NCBI RefSeq assembly: GCF_000301055.1
Contig: NZ_JH932300.1
Coordinates: 1-64,000, forward strand
Origin: Falseniella ignava CCUG 37419
GTDB lineage: Bacteria; Bacillota; Bacilli; Lactobacillales; Aerococcaceae
DNA: 64,000 bases
Direction of reading: 5' to 3'
In this document: piece by piece, positions 1 through 11,220 of the stretch
Numbering within the stretch: position 1 is the stretch's first letter
Layout of the letters: each line of letters opens with the position of its first letter
Position numbers and translations under genes: made by a program
Notes under the pieces: generated by a model
Told to the model about the DNA's origin: nothing
Seen by the model: only the letters and a program-made list of their open reading frames with translations
Database searches by the model: none

Positions 1-4462
<4,462 letters not shown>

Positions 4463-4537
4463 GAGTCAGTCAATTTAAGGAAACTTTTGGAAGAGATATT
4501 CAGTTTTGAGTGGACAAAGGTTCATTCAGATAATTTA

Positions 4538-4654
4538 GTGTGGTGATGGTTGCAAGAAGGACACACCTGTTCCCATCCCGAACACAGCAGTTAAGCTTCT
4601 TAGCGCCGATGGTAGTTGGACCTTGGGTCCTGTGAGAGTAGGTCGTCGCCACGC
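4538..4654 (+). rRNA. 5S ribosomal RNA
   Basis: A 5S gene of about 117 bases. The terminal stem GTGTGGTGATGG/GTCGTCGCCACGC and the central CCCATCCCGAACACAGCAGTTAAG block are clear. It lies about 75 bases after the 23S gene, in the usual 16S-23S-5S order. Confidence 0.96.
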
Positions 4655-4704
4655 TGAATTATATTAATTCATTTAAGAGAAGATCTGATCTTCAGTTGGA
4701 TGAT

Positions 4705-4777
4705 TCCGCCATAGCTCAGTTGGCAGAGCGCATGACTGTTAATCATGATGTCGTTGGTTCGAGCCCAACTGGCGGAG
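4705..4777 (+). tRNA. tRNA-Asn (GTT)
   Basis: A 73-base cloverleaf. Acceptor arm TCCGCCA pairs with TGGCGGA, followed by discriminator G. The anticodon loop CTGTTAA gives anticodon GTT, and the T-arm reads GTTGGTTCGAGCCCAAC. CCA is not encoded. It lies 50 bases after 5S and is probably part of the rRNA transcript. Confidence 0.97.
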
Positions 4778-4779
4778 CT

Positions 4780-5223
4780 TTTTATTCTAAGCCAGTCGAG
4801 CTTATTTTTTTTTGCTTAAAATTAAATTATCCTGTTGAAAATTATATTTTTATGAGTTGCGAGATTAAATTATTGTTTTTTGAACTGTTGAATTGGTTAG
4901 CTCGTATTTGATTTGACACAACTCCAGTGAAAAAATATAAATTGGTGAAAATGATTAGAAGCTCAACTTGACTAAAATCATCAAAAATACACCTTGCAAA
5001 CGCATACAAACGGTGGTAAATTATAGTTGGAAAAAGAACCAAACGCTTTTCTATACTTATAAAATCCGAAGACATCTTATTGGGTACTCTCTTTGTAGCG
5101 GCGAATGATCACTTTAAGCAGAGACTGTGCTAAGGCGTAAGAGATCTTCGGATTTACTGTTTACTTTACTCGTAAAATCAGGTATAATTATGTTGTTATG
5201 TGTTAATAAGCTACATCTTATTT
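4780..5223. other. spacer between two tRNA genes with a large inverted repeat
   Basis: No convincing gene lies in these roughly 440 AT-rich bases. An 11-base inverted repeat, AAATCCGAAGA at 5062-5072 and TCTTCGGATTT at 5145-5155, encloses about 70 bases. It can extend with a second helix (TCTTA/TAAGA) after a 2x2 internal loop, and a small inner hairpin AGCA/TGCT is possible. There is no U-tract after the right arm, so it is not an ordinary terminator. A leftover of a mobile element or a small structured RNA are both possible. Confidence 0.5.
5160..5188 (+). promoter_or_regulatory. predicted promoter of tRNA-Thr
   Basis: A perfect -10 box TATAAT at 5183-5188 sits 17 bases after a weak -35 TTTACT at 5160-5165. 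It is 36 bases upstream of the tRNA-Thr gene, so this tRNA probably has its own promoter rather than relying on rRNA read-through. Confidence 0.6.
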
Positions 5224-5296
5224 GCCGCCTTAGCTCAGTCGGTAGAGCGCTTCCATGGTAAGGAAGAGGTCGTCAGTTCGATTCTGACAGGTGGCT
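5224..5296 (+). tRNA. tRNA-Thr (GGT)
   Basis: A 73-base cloverleaf. Acceptor GCCGCCT pairs with AGGTGGC, with one G-T pair, and the discriminator is T. The anticodon arm CTTCC-ATGGTAA-GGAAG gives anticodon GGT. The T-arm is GTCAGTTCGATTCTGAC. CCA is not encoded. The accessory island with phage remnants begins just downstream. Confidence 0.97.
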
Positions 5297-5353
5297 TATT
5301 TTTATTCCAAAAAGGTTAAATAATATTTTTGAACTGTTATAAGCCCTATAAAT

Positions 5354-5394
5354 AACCCCACTCTATATCTTTTAGATAGGAGTGGGGTTTTTAA
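5354..5394 (+). terminator. Rho-independent terminator after tRNA-Thr
   Basis: Arms AACCCCACTC and GAGTGGGGTT are followed by TTTTT. The hairpin ends the tRNA transcript. Its A-rich other flank could also serve the convergent gene that ends at 5416. Confidence 0.85.
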
Positions 5395-5415
5395 AATGTG
5401 CAAATTTTCCTCGGC

Positions 5416-6045
5416 TTATTTTTTATTCAAATATACGTTCGATAGATTACTTACATCAATTTTGTATCCTTCTTCTAGCTTGAGTTCCATTTGATCTACG
5501 CCTCTGAACATATTTTCACCAAGAATTTCAGTGGTAACAAGGTATCCATCTTTATCAGTTACAAATACATTGCCAGACTGTTCTTTTTCTGTTGTCGCAA
5601 TATATGTACCCGGTTCAACGTCAATTCCAACAATCCAAAATCCTGCATGGATTTCTTCGTGCTTCTCCTCAGGACCAACCGGTGTAAAGGTGACTGAATC
5701 CAATCCTATAATTTCAATTTTTTCGCCCCCGGTCAGATACACCCTAATTTGTTCGACCCCACCGAAATGATTAAAGCCAAGCACTTCATTAAGAAGAAGA
5801 GTGGATTTATCTTTTTGGTATATCATTATATTTCCACTATCTTCTTCGTCTGATGGTTTAATATTATATCTACCTGGCTCAATATCTTCTCCTACGATCC
5901 ATTCTCCCGAAGAAAGTTCGGTGGGCTTGATATTTTGTGAAGAAGTGATTAATGCTTCATAATCTGTTAATTCTAATCCATATGCAACTGCAGAATGACT
6001 GTTAAATAAGCATACAAAAACTAACGTCAGTAACAATTTTTTCAT
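5416..6045 (-). CDS. secreted protein of two tandem repeat modules, function unknown
   Basis: The 209-residue product begins with a signal peptide: basic start MKK, a hydrophobic core to about residue 18, and a likely cut near A19-A21. The rest is two copies of a module of roughly 75-80 residues. Each begins with G-x-WIVG-x-D-(I/V)-EPG-x-Y, followed by SGN(I/V), a KD stretch, an (N/T)E(V/I)LG block and GV(E/D)Q. The repeated WIVG..EPG..Y core resembles small beta-rich repeats seen in Firmicute surface proteins, but I do not recognise a named function. The start is set by GAGGGA upstream of ATG. Divergence between the copies shows an old duplication. The gene is monocistronic and shares a terminator region with tRNA-Thr. 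Confidence 0.8.
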   Translation of the reverse strand: MKKLLLTLVFVCLFNSHSAVAYGLELTDYEALITSSQNIKPTELSSGEWIVGEDIEPGRYNIKPSDEEDSGNIMIYQKDKSTLLLNEVLGFNHFGGVEQIRVYLTGGEKIEIIGLDSVTFTPVGPEEKHEEIHAGFWIVGIDVEPGTYIATTEKEQSGNVFVTDKDGYLVTTEILGENMFRGVDQMELKLEEGYKIDVSNLSNVYLNKK

Positions 6046-6254
6046 AATAATCCCTCTTTCTATATAATCATCATCCCAATAACTTTTACTTAATCAATAG
6101 TTTCACCTCTATTATATTTATTTTGAAAGGTTCTATCAATTTTGATGATTTTTTTAAAGAACATATTATGTATTGGAAATAAGATTTATATTAGCCTGAC
6201 GGATACGAGGATTTTTTAGTCAGAAAAATTTTACCAATAAATCAAAACCCCGCT

Positions 6255-6449
6255 TTAATCAATGAGGTTATTTTTATGCAATGAAATAGAATAATTATAT
6301 AACTTTTCAACTGTAGAGAACTTGGCATTATCAATCGAAGACTTCCCATTTATAAGATCATTTACAGTCATATATGGAACGTTTGCTTCCTTAGAAATGC
6401 GATATGTAGATATATCAGAACGAAGTAAATCTTCAACTTCTTTTCTCAT
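6255..6449 (-). CDS. small helix-turn-helix protein
   Basis: The 64-residue product has a compact Xre/antitoxin-like helix-turn-helix: residues 14-40 read STYRISKEANVPYMTVNDLI then NGKS, with 'RISKEANV' as the first helix and 'YMTVNDLINGK' as recognition helix and wing turn. A well placed ribosome site (GGAAAGAGG, 8 bases) supports the start. Proteins of this size often repress their own small operon. It is the last of three overlapping short frames on this strand (6646 to 6255), which suggests one transcript. DNA-binding is inferred from sequence pattern only. Confidence 0.7.
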   Translation of the reverse strand: MRKEVEDLLRSDISTYRISKEANVPYMTVNDLINGKSSIDNAKFSTVEKLYNYSISLHKNNLID

Positions 6450-6585
6450 GTGATTGCCTCTTTCCTTCTTTTCTTATTATTTTTCCGATCGATGGTTGTT
6501 TGGCATCCAATTCTTCTTGAATAGTTTTAAAAATTTTATGATATAGCTCTATGATCTCAATAGAATCTGTATTAATCATCATCAT
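6433..6585 (-). CDS. possible 50-residue protein, unknown
   Basis: A short frame starting at a run of three ATG codons, MMMINTDSIEIIELYHK, with a helical, charged body and a basic tail. It has no good ribosome site of its own, but its first ATGs overlap the stop of the upstream 24-residue frame, so translational coupling is possible. Its end overlaps the start of the helix-turn-helix gene by 17 bases. Content is too short for a firm call, and it may be non-coding. Confidence 0.3.
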   Translation of the reverse strand: MMMINTDSIEIIELYHKIFKTIQEELDAKQPSIGKIIRKEGKRQSHEKRS

Positions 6586-6646
6586 TTTTATTAAAGGTCA
6601 ACCATGTTACTAGAAAACACAGCATTACGAAAATAATCTCTTTCAT
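6572..6646 (-). CDS. possible 24-residue hydrophobic peptide
   Basis: The frame reads MKEIIFVMLCFLVTW then LTFNKNDDD: one transmembrane-length hydrophobic stretch (residues 4-18) with a polar acidic tail. This is the layout of small Firmicute type I toxins and holin-like peptides. An AAAGG ribosome site lies 9 bases before ATG. The stop overlaps the next frame. It could be a membrane peptide of a toxin or regulatory cassette controlled by the helix-turn-helix protein two frames downstream. I know of no exact family match. Confidence 0.4.
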   Translation of the reverse strand: MKEIIFVMLCFLVTWLTFNKNDDD

Positions 6647-6879
6647 TGGAATTCAACCTTTTTATGGTTATGATTAGGAGTATAGGGCAGGGGTGATTAT
6701 GTGACGTTCTGTCATAGATATATCTGTCCACTTTACCTTATACTGTACTATTGAAATCATAGTTAACAATAATTACTTTATATAATGATAGCATAAGAAA
6801 TCTTATCAGAATAACAAAATTCATAAATCAAAAATAGGAGTACGTAGATTCCAAACAAAGAAAAGATAGGAAGATAGTT

Positions 6880-7098
6880 ATGGTGGATCCTTTTAAATAT
6901 AATAAATGGGAGAATCGCTTAAAAACAATAAAAATATTTTTAAAGGATGGAACAATTGATAAAGGAATATTTATTGAAGCTGATCCCGAATGTGACAATG
7001 GCGAAGGAGACGGATTTATTCTAGATGTTGATGGCGATACTACTGTTGGGAGATTAATACTTGGCAAAGATGTCGAAAGAGTAGAGTTTGAAGACTAA
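6880..7098 (+). CDS. hypothetical acidic protein
   Basis: The 72-residue product is strongly acidic in its second half (EADPECDNGEGDGF, DVDGD, ERVEFED). The first half has a basic, probably beta-strand pattern. A ribosome site AGGAAG stands upstream of ATG. No family is recognised. Its size, acidity and position just before decayed phage head and nuclease-toxin sequences are what one sees for immunity proteins, but that is inference only. The intervening stretch to 7200 holds no gene. Confidence 0.5.
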   Translation: MVDPFKYNKWENRLKTIKIFLKDGTIDKGIFIEADPECDNGEGDGFILDVDGDTTVGRLILGKDVERVEFED

Positions 7099-7199
7099 CG
7101 CTTAACTGCTCTGATAAGTGTTTTTTGGATTTTTGTCAAATAGGGTTGATAAAACACTTTTTAGGAATTAAGCTAACCTTTTGTAGCTTAATTCCATGA

Positions 7200-7295
7200 G
7201 TGAATGCCTCGCCTTTGCATCCACATTGTCATTGTACGATCGTGCCGAATGTAGATGGAGAACGTACTAAGTTAGATGAAATGTTAAAAGATTAG
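7200..7295 (+). pseudogene. C-terminal fragment of a phage minor head protein
   Basis: A frame of 31 codons, bounded upstream by a stop at 7197, reads NASPLHPHCHCTIVPNVDG and then a short polar tail ending KD. The S-P-x-HPxCxC-T-x-V-P pattern is the Cys/His tail that ends many Mu gpF/SPP1 gp7-like minor head (head morphogenesis) proteins. The bulk of the gene is gone. No gene is seen from 7296 to 7453. It is one of several signs that this island once held prophage DNA. Confidence 0.6.
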
Positions 7296-7453
7296 AAAAA
7301 AACTAAGTTGAATCTTAATTTGGACTTGGAGATGTTTACAAAATGGTTCCGGATAAGCATGAGATTCTTCAACTCATATCAGAAGATTATTGAACGGGGA
7401 TAAGTTTTACTCGTAAAAAGAAGGTTTGATAAAGTTTTAAGGATGGGGATCAA

Positions 7454-7768
7454 ATGCCTATTGAGACAATAAATGACAACCAAGATAGGTATTATCATAT
7501 AATTCGAGGACACAAACAAGAATTGTTTAGTGAAGATGCTATTGATTCCATTGTCGAAGCCTTAGTTAAAGCTGAAATGATATTTATAACCAAGGACTCT
7601 TTAGGACGAGATGCTAATTCCTATATAGGAACTCTTGGCTGATTTCCGTAGCTCGTTGTAACAAGAAGTGATATAATTACAGCATATACACCGAGCGAGA
7701 ACTATTTGAGAAATAATGTATTGAAAAAGGGGGAGAAAATCTATGATACCAACAATGCGCCTAACTGA
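7454..7768 (+). pseudogene. decayed nuclease-toxin-like gene (BECR-type pattern)
   Basis: The intact part (7454-7642, 62 residues, good GGATGGGGA ribosome site) reads ...RYYHIIRGHKQELFSEDAI... and ends at a UGA. Translation of the same frame past that UGA and a nearby UAG (7649-7651) continues as LVVTRSDIITAYTPSENYL, ending at 7768. An H-I-x-x-GH start, a central strand and a final I-I-T-A-Y-x-P motif are typical of the barnase/EndoU/colicin E5-D/RelE-like nuclease domains carried at the ends of phage head and polymorphic toxin proteins. Two point nonsense changes would explain the breaks. The frame overlaps the next gene by 26 bases, as toxin and immunity genes often do. Family assignment is by motif only. 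Confidence 0.5.
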
Positions 7769-8021
7769 TTACGAGCTAGATGATTCTATTGATGTTTTAG
7801 ACGTAATACTCGAATACCCTACAGGCGGATATACGGACGAGATCGAGCTTCCCGACGGAATTCATGCAGTTTGTAGATACCAGGTAGACAAAAACGACAT
7901 CTTAAATCGGATCGAGATTATTAATCCTACTGCGTTTATCGAATCTCCAGAAACAGATAATGTCGAAATCCAAGGTTGCAATGTAAAACAGTTGATATCT
8001 GAATTATCCGCAGAAGAATAA
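7743..8021 (+). CDS. hypothetical protein, possible immunity protein
   Basis: The 92-residue product is acidic, with a clear GGGGGAG ribosome site 7 bases before ATG. It shows alternating strand-like stretches (IDVLDVILEYP, HAVCRYQVDK, NRIEIINP) and no signal or membrane segment. It starts inside the 3' end of the decayed nuclease-like frame, the classic place for an immunity gene, and is itself intact. No family is recognised. The immunity role is inferred only from position, size and charge. Confidence 0.55.
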   Translation: MIPTMRLTDYELDDSIDVLDVILEYPTGGYTDEIELPDGIHAVCRYQVDKNDILNRIEIINPTAFIESPETDNVEIQGCNVKQLISELSAEE

Positions 8022-8040
8022 GCACTCACTCATCTGAACT

Positions 8041-8082
8041 GACCCCCGAAAGTTAGAGTTAGAAACTAACTTTATGGGGGTC
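8041..8082. terminator. strong hairpin, terminator or joined IS-end-like repeats
   Basis: GACCCCC pairs with GGGGGTC and AAGTTAG with CTAACTT. The loop is short. TTTTTTT follows at 8099-8105 on the plus strand, about 17 bases away. The TGACCCCC-x-AAAGTTAG arm is very like the terminal inverted repeats of IS3-family elements, here facing each other with almost nothing between. It lies between convergent genes and probably ends transcription. Confidence 0.6.
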
Positions 8083-8103
8083 ACCTCAGGAGTAGGGCTT
8101 TTT

Positions 8104-8628
8104 TTATTCCATATCTAATACCTTTAAGGTTGTGTCAAATAATGACTCTACTGACTTTTTATCAAATGTAAAAGTAGCAGAGAGGTGTTTTTCTGTTTTG
8201 TTAGGGAAAAAATTAGCTACAGTTAACAAGAAATCATCTGTTATTACAGATTCCGTCTTGACCTCTTCTGATGGCAGCCATTCTGGTCTAATAGCTTTAA
8301 CCATATGAGGTGTTAATTGCAATCCTACATGGTGCATAACATTCCTTAAATCTCTCTCATCCAAATGAAGAAATACGATTGACTCAATCTCATCATCGTT
8401 CTTGAGAATAACTCTTACTAAATCTTTTAGCATGTAAGAATCTTTTTCATCGAATTTTTCAAAAGTCCAATCTTCACTTTTCATATTATACATTAATCTG
8501 ATATTTGTTTTTGTTTGTTCAACGTCATGTTTATAAAGTACATACTTGTCATACTTTTTAAAATCAAATCCGACCAATGCAGTAAAAATAATCAGTATTA
8601 ATGTGCACTTTGATAACTTTCTTTGCAT
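8104..8628 (-). CDS. hypothetical membrane-anchored or secreted protein
   Basis: The 174-residue product has a basic start and a hydrophobic stretch at residues 8-21, either a signal peptide or an N-terminal anchor. A charged soluble domain follows. No lipobox, repeats or recognised catalytic motif is visible. AGGTGAAG precedes ATG. The gene lies 4 bases after the next unknown membrane gene (8633-8944) on the same strand, so the two are probably co-transcribed. Function unknown. Confidence 0.7.
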   Translation of the reverse strand: MQRKLSKCTLILIIFTALVGFDFKKYDKYVLYKHDVEQTKTNIRLMYNMKSEDWTFEKFDEKDSYMLKDLVRVILKNDDEIESIVFLHLDERDLRNVMHHVGLQLTPHMVKAIRPEWLPSEEVKTESVITDDFLLTVANFFPNKTEKHLSATFTFDKKSVESLFDTTLKVLDME

Positions 8629-8632
8629 AACT

Positions 8633-8944
8633 TCACCTAATATTCTTTTGTTTTTTCAAAAACTTTGTCGGGTAGGTGTACTCACTCGCCATAAGCGACT
8701 GGTGCAACGCTTCTTTGTATCTTAAAAATAGGAAAATAATTACGCAAGGTACTAACATTGCAACAGCACTAGTGAAGACTAATTCCATATTATAGCAATA
8801 ATAAATAAACGATGAATGACTAGTTGTGTAAACAATGCACCCAAGAATTGATATAATCAAGAAACGCATATAGAATACGTGATATATCATTGTTTTCTCT
8901 TTTATTTGTTCCGGATAATGATACCTCATCATATTTTTTAACAT
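8633..8944 (-). CDS. hypothetical small membrane protein
   Basis: A 103-residue protein with two membrane segments, about residues 26-48 (MRFLIISILGCIVY...) and 55-75 (FTSAVAMLVPCVIIFLFL). Both ends are polar and basic. The start chosen is ATG at 8944, with AGAAGAT just upstream. A TTG one codon earlier is possible. It is the upstream member of a two-gene unit with the anchored protein at 8104-8628. No family recognised. Confidence 0.65.
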   Translation of the reverse strand: MLKNMMRYHYPEQIKEKTMIYHVFYMRFLIISILGCIVYTTSHSSFIYYCYNMELVFTSAVAMLVPCVIIFLFLRYKEALHQSLMASEYTYPTKFLKKQKNIR

Positions 8945-9048
8945 CAATATCTTCTATAAAAAAAATCCCCATAATTCTTACGGAACCACTACCCAAACGA
9001 TTTCAACATTTGAAATGTCGTTCACAATAATATCGTCATAGCCTTTAT

Positions 9049-9582
9049 TTACTGAATTAAAGTGCAGTCCTTTACACCAATATTCATAGATTTACCGTCT
9101 ATAGTACCCTCAACTGTAATTTGATCACCTTTATTTAAAGATGATAGAGCGGAGCTATCTTTGAAGAAACATTGGACGGATAGTAGTTCAAATTCATCAC
9201 CACCGTTAATCGTGACATAAGTTTGTCCGAAGGTTTCCCCTATAGAGTCTACGATACCAGAAATTTTAGCTCGTTTACCTTTATATTGTTCATTTGCACG
9301 AACCTCGTTGGCGTCATAGTCTTCTAGAAGCTGAGTAGCAGATACTTCTATGATTGGCTCTTCTTCTAGAATTTCCTCTTTATTGTTTTCTGTTGGTTTC
9401 ACATCTGCAACGTTATTTTGTGAATTATTAGTTGTAGATGTATTGTCTGATCCTGAAAAATAATTCCCAATAAATCCAACTATTACCAATACCCCAATCA
9501 TAATGAGGATATTTTTTAAACATCCTCCTCTTTTTTTAATAACAACTTCTCGGCCATTTTCGTCATAGTATTTCTTAGCCAT
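9049..9582 (-). CDS. membrane-anchored OB-fold (tRNA_anti-like) protein
   Basis: The 177-residue product starts with a cytoplasmic MAKKYYDENGREVVIKKRG-type segment and a transmembrane helix at about residues 24-42 (ILIMIGVLVIVGFIGNYF). A Ser/Thr/Asn-rich linker follows. The C-terminal half (about 82-177) reads LLEDYDANEVRANEQYKGK...ISGIVDSIG...V.....G..ITVEGTIDG, the pattern of the OB-fold tRNA_anti-like domain common in Gram-positive prophages and envelope proteins. The ribosome site is GAGGAG. It follows the phage-type repressor gene by 16 bases on the same strand and is likely co-transcribed with it, as superinfection-type lysogeny-module proteins often are. Confidence 0.75.
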   Translation of the reverse strand: MAKKYYDENGREVVIKKRGGCLKNILIMIGVLVIVGFIGNYFSGSDNTSTTNNSQNNVADVKPTENNKEEILEEEPIIEVSATQLLEDYDANEVRANEQYKGKRAKISGIVDSIGETFGQTYVTINGGDEFELLSVQCFFKDSSALSSLNKGDQITVEGTIDGKSMNIGVKDCTLIQ

Positions 9583-9598
9583 TTATAATCTCCTCTTT

Positions 9599-10267
9599 CT
9601 ATAAAATTACTTTCCCGATAACTCTTACACCATCTTCAAAAATCATGTCTTCGAATTTACCGTTAATCGACCGAAGGATGACTTTCTCACCATTAAAGTA
9701 GAACTTCTTACAGGTCATTTCACCTCCTTTGATTTCAATAATTGCTACTTCACCATTTTCAACGATAGGCTGCTTTTTATAAAAGATGATTGAGTTCTTC
9801 TTAATAAGAGGTTCCATTGAATCTTCTTGAACTAACAATGCACCATCAGCTCCTTCAGGAACATTTGCTGAGACAGTGTCATACCACCTATCAACATATC
9901 TTACTGGTATGTCGGCTGCTGTTTGCCCGTAAACGTAAACGGATGATTCTTCGTTAACATTATTCTGTTCATCGAGTTGATGCTCAGCGAAGTTGTATAC
10001 AGTTCGCTGTCTATCAGGACTTAGTTGTTCATATACTTTTTGGATATCTGTCTTGTCAATGATTGGAGGAAAAAAGTAATCTAAGCTGACATTGAAATAA
10101 TCAGCTAATTTAAACAACTCATCTTGTCCGACTTTCCTTAGGCCATTCTCGTATCGGCTGATGCTTTGACGAGTGGTGCCTAATGCTTTCGCTAAATCTT
10201 CTTGTGTTTTCTTATTGGCTTCTCTTAACTCTTTTATTTTAAATCCGATAAATTTTGAAAGTTCCAT
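9599..10267 (-). CDS. phage-type CI/LexA-like repressor (Xre HTH + S24 peptidase)
   Basis: The 222-residue product has an N-terminal Xre helix-turn-helix (residues about 9-62, KIKELREANKKTQEDLAKALG then TTRQSISRYENG). A linker leads to a C-terminal S24 peptidase domain (about 115-222). The catalytic serine is in QEDSMEP and the partner lysine is probably in the MTCKKFYF strand. Such repressors bind operator DNA and undergo RecA-stimulated self-cleavage after DNA damage, holding a prophage silent. GAGGTG before ATG at 10267 sets the start, and an upstream in-frame ATG has no ribosome site. Here no integrase, replication or lytic genes remain, so it is an orphan of a degraded prophage. Confidence 0.85.
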   Translation of the reverse strand: MELSKFIGFKIKELREANKKTQEDLAKALGTTRQSISRYENGLRKVGQDELFKLADYFNVSLDYFFPPIIDKTDIQKVYEQLSPDRQRTVYNFAEHQLDEQNNVNEESSVYVYGQTAADIPVRYVDRWYDTVSANVPEGADGALLVQEDSMEPLIKKNSIIFYKKQPIVENGEVAIIEIKGGEMTCKKFYFNGEKVILRSINGKFEDMIFEDGVRVIGKVIL

Positions 10268-10297
10268 TATAAACACCTCATGTCTTGTATGAATCAT

Positions 10298-10596
10298 AGC
10301 ACAAATTGCTCCAATTTGGAAACGTTATTTGCATAGCAACTCATCGCGTTACCGAAATGGAACTTTAATATAATTTACATATAAGGGGTCAATAATTATG
10401 CTAACGAAGTTGTAATATTCAAGAAAGAACGTTTAGGAATGGTACAAGTAGAAAATTTTGAGAGCTATGTAATTTATTTAGCTCATTTTCAACAAACACT
10501 CACTCCATTCAGAGTGTTATTTTTATTCTCAAAATTAAATAAAATCCCAATTAAACAAGCTACCGAAGCACTCTGTCTTCAGTAGCTTGAATTATT
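10298..10596. other. intergenic region beside the repressor, possible gene remnant
   Basis: No intact gene. On the plus strand one frame without a start codon (about 10385-10580) reads NYANEVVIFKKERLGMVQV..., which loosely resembles the first residues of phage antirepressors. This is weak and it runs into a terminator hairpin. A second hairpin, AACACTC/GAGTGTT at 10495-10518, is followed by ATTTTTATT and could be a plus-strand terminator. The repressor promoter and operators should lie near 10268-10380, but no clear repeated operator was seen. Confidence 0.4.
10556..10589 (-). terminator. terminator of comEB
   Basis: Arms CAAGCTAC/GTAGCTTG and GAAG/CTTC form a long hairpin just past the comEB stop. 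On the minus strand it is followed by a T-rich run. Confidence 0.65.
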
Positions 10597-11079
10597 TTAC
10601 TGGTAATCGATGTTTTTGAGGTGGAGGGTTTTGATTTGTTCGAATAGATCCGGACTGAGTTCGTGTTTGGTCACTTGGATGTCGCATTCTTTGAACAAAT
10701 CAATAGCATTGGGGTCATTGCGGTAATCGTAGAGGTAATGAACTTTTTTAATGCCGGCTTGAATAATGACCTTCGAGCAATTATAACAAGGGAAATGCGT
10801 AATATAGATTTCTGCACCTTCGGTCGGAGTTCCCATCTTAGCGCATTGAATAACCGCATTCACTTCGGCATGGATGGTACGAATGCAGTGGCCGTCTACT
10901 ACAAAACATCCATGATCAATGCAGTGTGTTAGGCCGGATACTGAGCCATTATACCCTGTTGCCACAATCCGGTTATTTCTTACAATGACGGCTCCAACCA
11001 TCAGTCGGTCGCAGGTGCTTCGGGTTGAAATCACTAGACTTTGTGCCATAAAGTAATCTGTCCAACTAATCCGTTCCAT
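10597..11079 (-). CDS. comEB: dCMP deaminase family protein ComEB
   Basis: The 160-residue product is a zinc deaminase of the cytidine/deoxycytidylate family, converting dCMP to dUMP for thymidylate synthesis. Zinc-binding and catalytic motifs are visible: HAEVNAV (His ligand and proton-shuttle Glu) and PCYNCSK (two Cys ligands). TRSTCDRLMVGAVIVRNNRIVATGYNG is the usual substrate-binding start. In Bacilli this gene is called comEB from its place in the competence operon, although here it stands alone. GAGGTG 7 bases before ATG at 11079 decides the start, and an upstream in-frame ATG at 11124 lacks a site. Confidence 0.93.
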   Translation of the reverse strand: MERISWTDYFMAQSLVISTRSTCDRLMVGAVIVRNNRIVATGYNGSVSGLTHCIDHGCFVVDGHCIRTIHAEVNAVIQCAKMGTPTEGAEIYITHFPCYNCSKVIIQAGIKKVHYLYDYRNDPNAIDLFKECDIQVTKHELSPDLFEQIKTLHLKNIDYQ

Positions 11080-11220
11080 TTGCGTCACCTCATTTGATAA
11101 TCTTTTCGCTTTTAATTCTATCATGAATTCAAGTCAGTTATAAGTCTATTGATTGATATTGCTTCTCGATTCATCCTATGATTAAATAATGACAAGTACG
11201 AGCGATGAAGGAGAAATGAT

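Noticed and set aside
4842-5075. 77-residue frame on the minus strand
   Set aside because: No ribosome site, AT-rich composition without a domain, and it runs into the structured repeat.
10385-10580. Frame resembling a phage antirepressor start
   Set aside because: No start codon, only a short resemblance, and it crosses a terminator hairpin. Mentioned only in the gap entry.
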